A stretch of DNA of 64,000 nucleotides from Muribaculaceae bacterium (GTDB lineage: Bacteria; Bacteroidota; Bacteroidia; Bacteroidales; Muribaculaceae), in assembly GCA_017436845.1 (NCBI GenBank), contig JAFSCJ010000010.1, forward strand, positions 1-64,000, given 5' to 3'. The notes under the pieces are model-generated. The model did not search any database. It worked only from the letters and a program-made list of their open reading frames with translations, and had not been told where the DNA came from. This document shows, piece by piece, positions 48,118 to 55,906 of the stretch. Within the stretch, counting starts at the first letter, position 1. Every line of letters begins with the position of its first letter. Both the position numbers and the translations under genes were made by a program.

Positions 48118-49158
48118 ATGGCACAAATAGGAGATATAGTGCGCTTTCTCAACTCGGTAGGCGGAGGGAAAGTCGTAAGAATAGAGGGCAATATTGCTTA
48201 TGTTGATGAAGATGGGTTTGAGACACCTGTGCTTCTCAAGGAGTGTGTGGTGGTAACACCCGTAAATGCTGCACCTCAAGCACAAAGCAAATATGTGGCT
48301 CCTGCGACAGTAGTTCCTGAACAGCCCAAAGTGCCGAAAACAGAAGCGATAGAGGAGACGGAGACCGGCGAGAAATTAAACATTGTACTTGCTTATGAGC
48401 CGGCAGAGATAAAACATCTAAATACAACAACGTTTGACGCTTATTTGGTAAACGATTCAAATTATTTCTTATATTTTACCTATTTGACACGTGCCGATGG
48501 CTCAGGATGGGTAACTCGTTTTGCCGGAATAGTAGAGCCTAATATTCAATTATTTCTTGGCGAGGTAACAAGAGAACAGTTGCCCGAAATGGATCGTGTG
48601 GCAATACAATATATTGCTTTTAAACGTGATAAAGAGTTTTCATTAAAAGCTCCTGTTGCGGTAGAATATCGTCTCGACACGACAAAGTTTTTCAAATTAC
48701 ATTGTTTCCATGACAATGTTTATTTTGATACACCAGTTATTGCGATTGATATAGTTAAAAATGATATTCCTTATCGCTCGATGGTGATAGATAGCAGTCA
48801 GTTGGAAGACGCAATGCGTCAAAAACGTGCAGCCGATCGCCCTTCACGACAACCGGTGCAGAAGAAGGAGAAACGCCCCGGAGTAATAGAGGTGGATCTT
48901 CACATTCATGAATTGCTTGATACCACAGCCGGATTGTCTAATAGTGATATGCTTGAAGTGCAATTACAAGAATTTCGCCGAGTGATGGCTGAAAATATCA
49001 AAAAGAAAGGGCAGAAAATAGTCTTTATACATGGAAAGGGTGAAGGCGTTTTGCGCAATGCTTTATTGAAAGAATTAAAGAAATATCCTCATTGCACCGC
49101 TCAGGATGCGTCGTTTCGCGAATATGGATTTGGCGCAACTCAAATAACCATACATTAA
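48118..49158 (+). CDS. DUF2027 and Smr domain protein
   Basis: The 346-residue protein starts with a DUF2027 region (MAQIGDIVRFLNSVGGGKVV, then YVDEDGFETPVL). A central beta-rich part (about 85-235) follows, then a basic linker and a C-terminal Smr domain at about 260-346 with VDLHIHELL and IHGKGEGVLRNAL. Smr domains are nucleases or DNA/RNA-binding modules best known from MutS2. This pairing is standard in Bacteroidetes but its role is unsettled. The next gene starts one base after its stop. Confidence 0.9.
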   Translation: MAQIGDIVRFLNSVGGGKVVRIEGNIAYVDEDGFETPVLLKECVVVTPVNAAPQAQSKYVAPATVVPEQPKVPKTEAIEETETGEKLNIVLAYEPAEIKHLNTTTFDAYLVNDSNYFLYFTYLTRADGSGWVTRFAGIVEPNIQLFLGEVTREQLPEMDRVAIQYIAFKRDKEFSLKAPVAVEYRLDTTKFFKLHCFHDNVYFDTPVIAIDIVKNDIPYRSMVIDSSQLEDAMRQKRAADRPSRQPVQKKEKRPGVIEVDLHIHELLDTTAGLSNSDMLEVQLQEFRRVMAENIKKKGQKIVFIHGKGEGVLRNALLKELKKYPHCTAQDASFREYGFGATQITIH

Positions 49159-49159
49159 A

Positions 49160-49912
49160 ATGATATTTTGTTTTAGCGGAACGGGAAACAGCCGATGGAT
49201 TGCTGATACACTTGCTCGTGAATTAAACGACAAAGTCATTATGATGAATAATGACCATGAGTGTTGTGATGTTTCAGCCTGTGAACGTATTTTATGGGTG
49301 TTCCCCATCTATTCGTGGGGATTACCACCTGTCGTTAAAACATTTATTAGAAATCTAAGGCTAAATAATGTCGAAACTACACATTATATGGTGTGTAGTT
49401 GTGGCGATGATATAGGATTGGCTCATCTTCAGTGGCGCAAGGAGATTACTCTTCGAGGTTGGGAGGCTATGGCGTCTTATTCAGTCATAATGCCTAACAC
49501 ATATACCCTGATGAAAGGTTTTGATGTTGACGCTCAGGATATCGTGGCATCAAAATTGCAAAAAGCAGTAAATCGCGTTAATGAGATTGCACAAAAGATT
49601 AAATCGGGTGTTAAGACCGATGATGTAAAGCGAGGGAGTTGGGCATGGATAAAAACTCACATCGTATATCCCTATTTTGTGAAATTCTGCATGTCCCCCA
49701 AGCCATTTCATGTTACAGAGCATTGCATCAGTTGTGGGAAATGTGCTAAGGAGTGCCCAATGAAAAATATTACAATGTCTGACTGCCGACCTCAGTGGGG
49801 CAATAATTGTGCCATGTGCCTGCGATGTTATCACACATGCCCTCAGCACGCAGTTGAATATGGCAAAGAAACAAAATTCAAAGGTCAATACCTTTTCCCT
49901 AAAGAATGCTAA
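49160..49912 (+). CDS. EFR1-family ferredoxin (flavodoxin-4Fe4S fusion)
   Basis: The 250-residue protein has an N-terminal flavodoxin-like FMN site (FCFSGTGNSRWIAD at 3-16, VFPIYSWGLPP). At about 190-235 are two 4Fe-4S clusters, CISCGKCAKECP and CAMCLRCYHTCP. It should shuttle electrons in the cytosol; its partner is unknown. It sits between the DUF2027-Smr gene and the TPR regulator, 3 bases before the latter. Confidence 0.9.
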   Translation: MIFCFSGTGNSRWIADTLARELNDKVIMMNNDHECCDVSACERILWVFPIYSWGLPPVVKTFIRNLRLNNVETTHYMVCSCGDDIGLAHLQWRKEITLRGWEAMASYSVIMPNTYTLMKGFDVDAQDIVASKLQKAVNRVNEIAQKIKSGVKTDDVKRGSWAWIKTHIVYPYFVKFCMSPKPFHVTEHCISCGKCAKECPMKNITMSDCRPQWGNNCAMCLRCYHTCPQHAVEYGKETKFKGQYLFPKEC

Positions 49913-49915
49913 ATT

Positions 49916-50995
49916 ATGCGTAGCTCAATATTATTGTTTGTGTTTTTAATATTGTTCATTACAAGTTGTGGTGAGCATGGACGCTCATCAACAGATGTGA
50001 GGTTAAATGCCGCAGAGGAATTATTGTGTGAATTTCCTGATAGCGCATTGGCACTGCTCCGTAGTATAAATGTTGATTCAATTACAACAAAGTCGGATTA
50101 TGCTCGTTATGCCTTGTTGAAAGTACAGGCACAATGGACTTCCGAAGGTCTTGTTGATAATGCTGCATTAATTGATGTTGCATTGAATTATTACCAAGAT
50201 AACCATGATGCCGGTAGATTAACACGATCATTAATATACAAGGGAGTTATATTGGATAGCATCGGAGATGATATTGCTGCAATAGATTTTTATCGTAGGG
50301 CACAAGAGAATAGTGATACTGCATTTATCCAATCGGTGAACATTGCAGAGCATCGTGATAAGTGTCTATCAATTGTAACTCAAGAGATGGCGAGATTAAA
50401 ATCTATTAGGGAGAAAGAGGCGAGAAATAGTAAGGTAGTAAATATAATAGCAATATTATTACTCGTTGCATTATTGTTCAAGTTAATGAGAATGAGATTG
50501 CAGGCTAAACAAAATCTTGAACAGATAAAACAATTGCAATCAGCAAATAGTGAAGCCAAAAGAGAGTTAGTGTCAAGGCTTGAAAATGAGACAAAATTAA
50601 AGTCGGTTTTATTGGCGCAAATAGAAAACATTCGGGAGTTGATAGATATGTCTTATCGTTATAGCGGTAGTCCGGCAACTTTTATGAAACGCTTTCAAGA
50701 TAAGGTTAAACGCACTAAATTGCCCGATGATTTTTGGAAGGATTTGCGATTTTTTGTAGATAATAATTACAATAATATAATAAGCCGATTAGAACAGTTA
50801 CATCCTTCATTAAGTGACGATGAATTATATTTAATCGGATTGATGTGTTGCGGTTTTTCTTATACAGAGATCGCGATATGTATGGGATATAGTAATGTGT
50901 GTTCTGCGAATACAAAACGTGCTCGAATTACACGAAAATTAGGATTAGCCGAGCCATTGAAAGACTATATCGATTGGCTTGTGTCAATGAAATAA
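49916..50995 (+). CDS. Membrane-bound TPR-HTH transcriptional regulator
   Basis: The 359-residue protein has a lipoprotein-type N-terminus (LFITSC), TPR-like helices (about 25-150), a membrane segment (about 172-188), a coiled coil (about 190-245) and a C-terminal HTH of the LuxR/sigma-region-4 kind (LSDDELYLIGLMCCGFSYTE, then IAICMGYSN). This plan is common in Bacteroidales regulators that sit next to an outer-membrane barrel gene and sense envelope signals. Here the barrel gene follows 123 bases later, so it is the likely target. Confidence 0.75.
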   Translation: MRSSILLFVFLILFITSCGEHGRSSTDVRLNAAEELLCEFPDSALALLRSINVDSITTKSDYARYALLKVQAQWTSEGLVDNAALIDVALNYYQDNHDAGRLTRSLIYKGVILDSIGDDIAAIDFYRRAQENSDTAFIQSVNIAEHRDKCLSIVTQEMARLKSIREKEARNSKVVNIIAILLLVALLFKLMRMRLQAKQNLEQIKQLQSANSEAKRELVSRLENETKLKSVLLAQIENIRELIDMSYRYSGSPATFMKRFQDKVKRTKLPDDFWKDLRFFVDNNYNNIISRLEQLHPSLSDDELYLIGLMCCGFSYTEIAICMGYSNVCSANTKRARITRKLGLAEPLKDYIDWLVSMK

Positions 50996-51090
50996 CACTG
51001 TTATATAAATATTTTTGTGCGCTATTGGTTGTCAGTGAGTTACGATGTTGTGATACATGATGATATAGGCATATATTAAATCTGTTTGTG

Positions 51091-51098
51091 TAGCTTTG
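51091..51098 (+). promoter_or_regulatory. Promoter -7 element for the barrel gene
   Basis: TAGCTTTG lies 20 bases before the ATG at 51119. Confidence 0.55.
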
Positions 51099-51118
51099 TA
51101 TCATAAAAACAAAGTATT

Positions 51119-53272
51119 ATGAACAGATTTTTTTTATTGATTTTAATAGTGTTATTATCTAGCACTATTAACGCTCAAGATTTAATTGAAACAGATTCTA
51201 TAATTGAAAATCTTGGAGAGATCGAGATTATTGCACAACGCAAATTAGTGAAACATTCTATTGGTAAGATAGAATATGATGTAAAGGGGGATAATGATGC
51301 TTGTGCGATGTCAGTAATGGATATTCTGAAAAAAGTACCAATGGTTATTGTTGATGCGAATGATGAAATATCAATAAATGGTAGTAAAGATTTCGTGATT
51401 TATAAAAATGGCAAACCAAGTGGCTTGTTTACAAAAAATCCGAAAGAGACACTTAACTCGATGTCGGCAGGATTGGTGAAACGTATAGAGGTAATAACTG
51501 ATCCCGGTGCGCAATATGATGCAGAAGGCATTAACGGTATTTTGAATATCATAATGGATGAACGTAGCGTGATTGATGGAGTTGTAGGGACAGCGCGTGG
51601 AGTTTCAAATATAGTTGGGATGTATAGTGGTACTATAAATTTGACAACGCAAACAGGCAATGTTACCATAGAGGGTAATTATGGCTATAATAGATATGGG
51701 GAAAAACAGCAATTGACAAAAGATGAAATGGTTGTAACATATAAGGATAGCGGGAATACTTTATCGCAAAAAGATAGGAGTGTATCTACTGGAGGAGTTC
51801 ATAATATAGGGCTCTCTGCAAGTTGGGAGATAGATAGCTTGAATTTAGCAACAATATCTATTGATGGTCAACTTATGCAATGGAAATATAAATCAATGGG
51901 TAGTAGTGAAATGTTTTCTCCCAATGGCGAGATGTCATATAAATACGATATCAAATATGATTATCCACCATATAATAGTGATTTTTTGAATATGCGTGCC
52001 GATTTTCAACATAAAACACAATTGAGAGGAGAGGTTTTGTCATTCTCTTATTTGTTATCTCGTTCCGAGAATAAAATGGTTGGAAATGTATATTATGACA
52101 ACAAAGAAAATGTACCTATTTCGTATAGTTCAATGGAAATGAGTCAAGATGCTGTCGATTGGGAACACACTTTCCAAGCTGATTATGTGAGACCTGTTGC
52201 AAGTAAGATGAGTTTAAATGTGGGTGCAAAATATATAATGAGACGAAATCAAAATGAGACACGTTATCTGTATGATGACGGACAATGCAGTAGTTCGGAT
52301 TTTGAACACTATTCACACATTGGTGCTTTATATGGAGAATATTCAATAAATATCAATAGATGGCAAGCACGTGCCGGATTGCGTTATGAGTACTCTCGAC
52401 TTGGAGGAGAGTATTTTGATGGAAGTAATCCTGATTTTCATAGAGACTTAAATGATTGGGTGCCAACTCTTGGTATGAATTTCTTGTCTAATGATGCTAA
52501 TAGTTTCACGTTAAATTATAATATGCGCATAAAGCGACCATCAATAACAAGATTAAATCCATCGGTTTCTGAATCTCCTATATCGGTGTCGACAGGAAAT
52601 CCATATCTTGTGAGTGCTAATCAGCACAATATCTCATTTGGACACATGTATAATTCCCAACGATTAACATTAAACACATCGTTGAGATATACGATGATAG
52701 ATGATACATTTATGAAAGTAAATCGTGTAGTTGATGATGTAATATATTCAACTTATGCCAATGTAGGGAGATATATGATGTATGCAATACAAGGATATAT
52801 TCAGTGGTCTCCGTTAAAAAAGACTCAGTTGATGGCAAATTATGGCTTGTATTATCAGATGGCTGAGAACAAAGCGATGAACATAACACTAAACCGTTGG
52901 CGTATTTATTGCAGAACTCAATTAACTCAGCAATTGCCATGGGAATTGAGGCTTATCTTGACAGGAGGACATAATGGTGGAGATGAAATTACGCCATATA
53001 GTTATCAAGAAGGATGTTATTTTTATTCATTTGGCTTGTAGCGCAGTTTCCTTAAAGAAGATAGATTGTCGGTGAGATTTGATGCTTACAACTCATTTTC
53101 AGAGAGCTATTATGACGCACCAACTCATATTGTAAATGGCGATTATACCGGAATTTCTATAGAAAAATACAGAAATAAGATGATTAAACTCACAATCGCA
53201 TATCGTTTTGGCTCACTTAATGCCCGAGTGAAATCCACTTCCAAAACAATCACCAACGATGATGTAATGTGA
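51119..53272 (+). pseudogene. TonB-dependent-receptor-like barrel with in-frame amber codon
   Basis: An ATG at 51119 opens a 640-codon frame that ends at TAG (53039-53041). The same frame then continues without another stop for 76 codons to 53272, completing the barrel (RSFLKEDRLSVRFDAYNS and IKLTIAYRFGSL). The protein has a signal peptide (1-19), a plug-like domain (about 30-150, with PGAQYDAEGINGILNI) and about 500 residues of beta strands, matching the outer membrane beta-barrel family with a plug. A truncated barrel without its last strands should not assemble. It is therefore a recent pseudogene unless the base is a sequence error or the amber codon is suppressed. Confidence 0.8.
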
Positions 53273-53274
53273 TA

Positions 53275-53306
53275 TTGGCTTTTCCGGCGTATTTTCATTA
53301 TCTTTG
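53275..53306 (+). promoter_or_regulatory. Orphan promoter downstream of the barrel gene
   Basis: TTGG at 53275-53278 and TATCTTTG at 53299-53306 are 20 bases apart, a good Bacteroidetes promoter. No plus-strand gene follows before the minus-strand operon that ends at 53628. Confidence 0.5.
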
Positions 53307-53510
53307 CCTAGGATAATCAATTATTCCGTATCTGACTGATACACAAACAGCGAGTGCTGTGGTAGAAAGTTGTTAGTAACGATTTGGCGACTTTGAGATT
53401 GCACCAATTTTCTGCGTTATGCTTTACATAAAACAGGCTACACCTCGGCATAACCTAAAACAAGTTTTATTCTGCTCTCGGTTTGCACTGTCTTTGTCAA
53501 ACAACTCTGA

Positions 53511-53562
53511 TACAAAAGTAGCCAAATTCCTTGATTGAACAAAGAGTTTGGCTACTTTTGTA
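53511..53562. terminator. Long inverted repeat, probable terminator
   Basis: Perfect 16-base arms (TACAAAAGTAGCCAAA and its complement) flank a 20-base loop. Each arm ends in an A or T run, so it can act on the minus-strand operon and on any plus-strand transcript from 53306. Each arm also contains a TACTTTTG box by chance or design. Confidence 0.6.
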
Positions 53563-53580
53563 GTTATAATTTCATTTGAC

Positions 53581-53621
53581 AGTCATAAATAGTCATAATT
53601 AGTCGTATTTCAGTCATAATT
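53581..53621. repeat. Four tandem 10-bp repeats (AGTCATAAtt)
   Basis: Decamers AGTCATAAAT, AGTCATAATT, AGTCGTATTT and, shifted by one base, AGTCATAATT lie in a row. A further AGTCATAA occurs on the minus strand over the stop codon of the AlbA_2 gene. The period equals one DNA turn, which suits a protein-binding array. Confidence 0.8.
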
Positions 53622-53627
53622 TATGGA

Positions 53628-55304
53628 TTATGACTTCAAAAACCATGTTCGACCTTCGGGATGGATTAATCCGTTCTCTTTCATCTCTGAAAGAATATTG
53701 CCAATCATACGCTCTTGTTGCTCTTGCGTCTTATTCTGTGGCAACACCTCTTTCAAATACTCAAAAATGGCATCACGCTTTGCTCCTGATGAACCGGCAT
53801 TCTGCAAGTATTGTATAATCATTTGCTGAATTTTTGCTTTATCAAGTCCCTTGTTTCGAGTGTATTCCGGTAATTGTCGTGTCTTTTTTGCTACATCAAT
53901 TGAAATGCGGTAATCTGTTATGTTTCCTTCCAATAACCCTTTCTCCAATAGAGAAACTACATTATTCTCAGAAATACGATGTCCCTTTTGCACGGCATCC
54001 AATAAAATGCAATCCTCCAAAGTTAATGAATCGTTCTCTTTCAGTAACTTGGTATACTTTTCATTGATAGAATTACCATATATCTTTACACCAACTTCTT
54101 TATTCAAAATATCTATTTCGTAATCGGGCATCGGAAAATGACGACGCCATTGTTCGTTAAACATTTTCTTGATACCACGACTGACCGTATCAATCATATT
54201 GAAATTGACCATTGCACGACAAAGACATTCATTCCTAAAATGGCGTTGTGGTCCCTTGGTTGCCAATGCCTTTTGCAAAGTGCCAGGGATAAAACTACCT
54301 CCGTTTTCATAGTACAGATAACCTGGATTCTCTACAAAGTTGATACGTTGCTGTAGCGTATAGTCTTGATGTGCAATGGCATTATGGAGTGCTTCACGAA
54401 TCGTATAATCATCATATTGCTTCATCGTATCAGGGAACAATGTTCCTCCAGGCAGCTCTCTCATTGTCAGGTTACGAATCTTACCCAATATTTGATCCAC
54501 AGTCAAAATGAATGGAGCAGTAAAATGTTCGTAATCCACCACCTCTTGATGTTCATCACGTAGAGTCCATGTTATCTCTACTACTGCAGGGCGAAGTTTA
54601 AATACAGAAACAGGTTTACCCAAAAGAATGATAGCTGCACGTGTTAACTTACCCTCAATCATAACACCGCTATTGCAAAGCAATTCTTCTACCGACCATG
54701 CATCTATTTCCTCCGATGGTATTTTTGAAGCATGAACTTTCTTGAACATCACACGTGCCTTGGCTATTGCCAATTCATCGAGGTCAGCCAATGTAGTGTT
54801 AGGGACAATCTCGGCAGACCAATCCTTTGCTTCAAATATCGGTTCTTCAAGAATAGCGGAAAGTCTTTCTTGAGTCATTTCTACTAACGAATCTTCCACT
54901 CGTTGCCATGCTTTTTTGTGAGCATACACAGGACGACGAGGCAAATGTTTAGGGATATGAATAACCCATACAACCTTTTGCGTGTCTTCCGTTATATATT
55001 CGCTGATGTCAAGCCCTTCTGAAGAAAGGTTTGTACAATGTTCAACTAATTTCCAAACAGCAGATTGTGCATTCAAGTTAAACTTCGTAAGGTCAGTACC
55101 CACAATTTCCAATGTTTGGTCCTGTACTCCAATTACAAGATGTCCACCTTCCATATTGGCAATGGCTGACACATAAGAGACAACATCATTTTTCTCGTCC
55201 CCTGCAAACGAGTTTTTCAGGTTCTTCATCTCTTTCCATTCGCAGCAGGTATTCTCCTGTGGAAATTCACGAAGCAAGTATTGTTGAAGTTCTTTTGAAG
55301 TCAT
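53628..55304 (-). CDS. AlbA_2 (Schlafen-type) and HATPase_c_4 protein
   Basis: The 558-residue protein starts with an AlbA_2 domain (EWKEMKNLKNSFAGD, VVSYVSAIANMEGGHLVIGV; about 20-130). A RecG-type HATPase_c_4 region follows (REALHNAIAHQDYTLQ, GYLYYENGGSFIPG; about 285-400). A C-terminal winged helix (about 490-558) has SSGAKRDAIFEYLKEV. Such proteins are described as ATP-binding regulators and often travel with restriction-modification genes; a defence effector or regulator role is inferred. It is last in the five-gene operon, 4 bases after the membrane-protein gene. Confidence 0.85.
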   Translation of the reverse strand: MTSKELQQYLLREFPQENTCCEWKEMKNLKNSFAGDEKNDVVSYVSAIANMEGGHLVIGVQDQTLEIVGTDLTKFNLNAQSAVWKLVEHCTNLSSEGLDISEYITEDTQKVVWVIHIPKHLPRRPVYAHKKAWQRVEDSLVEMTQERLSAILEEPIFEAKDWSAEIVPNTTLADLDELAIAKARVMFKKVHASKIPSEEIDAWSVEELLCNSGVMIEGKLTRAAIILLGKPVSVFKLRPAVVEITWTLRDEHQEVVDYEHFTAPFILTVDQILGKIRNLTMRELPGGTLFPDTMKQYDDYTIREALHNAIAHQDYTLQQRINFVENPGYLYYENGGSFIPGTLQKALATKGPQRHFRNECLCRAMVNFNMIDTVSRGIKKMFNEQWRRHFPMPDYEIDILNKEVGVKIYGNSINEKYTKLLKENDSLTLEDCILLDAVQKGHRISENNVVSLLEKGLLEGNITDYRISIDVAKKTRQLPEYTRNKGLDKAKIQQMIIQYLQNAGSSGAKRDAIFEYLKEVLPQNKTQEQQERMIGNILSEMKENGLIHPEGRTWFLKS

Positions 55305-55308
55305 AATT

Positions 55309-55893
55309 CTACTTTAAATAATCCTTGTACTCAGTTCTTAATTTCTGCCCAATCTCTGCAATTATATATACTTGGTTATCTATGGCATCGGCCAACATGT
55401 GAGATGCTTTTACTCTTTGCTCATGCAATGCTGCACATAATTGTTCTGCAAACTCAGAGGGTTCAACAGTTGCTATCTTGTACCCTATTTCAGCAACAAG
55501 AGTAAACAACTTATTTATGCAATCCATAGATTCTCTTCCATGATATTTCTTTTCAATATCAGAAAAGTCATAATATAGGTAAATAGAATTCAAACGGCTT
55601 TCCGCTTCCTGAAACAGTTTGTTAGACTTCATGCAGGCCATTTGTATCTTTTGTACCGTAATAGGGTTACAATCTTTATCATATTCTTTTAATGCGGTTT
55701 GAAGCATATAATACATATCAAGAGTTTCTTGATACCACGACATAGCCTTTTCAACTACTTCTAACTTGCGTTGAAATACCAAAGAACGAAGTTCTCGTTT
55801 ATGCTTAACTCGTTCAGAGATAGCATTTATGATGGCTTGTATTATTATTGTAACTAACGAGCCTATTAAACCTGCTGTAATGTATTGTTCCAT
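55309..55893 (-). CDS. Small membrane-anchored coiled-coil protein, unknown
   Basis: The 194-residue protein has one N-terminal membrane segment (about residues 5-25, LIGSLVTIIIQAIINAI) followed by an entirely helical cytosolic part. Its basic start is KHKRELRSLVFQRKLEVVEK. No family is recognised and no catalytic motif is seen. Its tight position between Res (13 bases) and the AlbA_2 gene (4 bases) says it belongs to the same system. Confidence 0.75.
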   Translation of the reverse strand: MEQYITAGLIGSLVTIIIQAIINAISERVKHKRELRSLVFQRKLEVVEKAMSWYQETLDMYYMLQTALKEYDKDCNPITVQKIQMACMKSNKLFQEAESRLNSIYLYYDFSDIEKKYHGRESMDCINKLFTLVAEIGYKIATVEPSEFAEQLCAALHEQRVKASHMLADAIDNQVYIIAEIGQKLRTEYKDYLK

Positions 55894-55906
55894 AAAAAGT
55901 TAAAAA

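Larger units (their letters stand above)
53307..53627. other. Non-coding gap at the left edge of the defence operon
   Basis: No credible frame is seen. The gap contains a possible RNA start from the promoter at 53275-53306, the long inverted repeat at 53511-53562 and the 10-bp tandem repeats at 53581-53621. A TTTGCACTGTCTTTG stretch near 53481 also resembles a promoter. Confidence 0.6.

Noticed and set aside
53066..53272. Separate 68-residue gene after the barrel gene
   Set aside because: It is in the same frame as the barrel gene and contains its last strands, so it is the C-terminus cut off by the amber codon.
53511..53562. Inverted repeat as an invertible (phase-variable) promoter
   Set aside because: The 20-base loop is too short to hold a promoter, no dedicated invertase gene is adjacent, and the structure is explained as a terminator hairpin.
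53581..53621. Tandem decamers as a CRISPR array
   Set aside because: The units are 10 bp and contiguous, without spacers, and there are no cas genes in the window.
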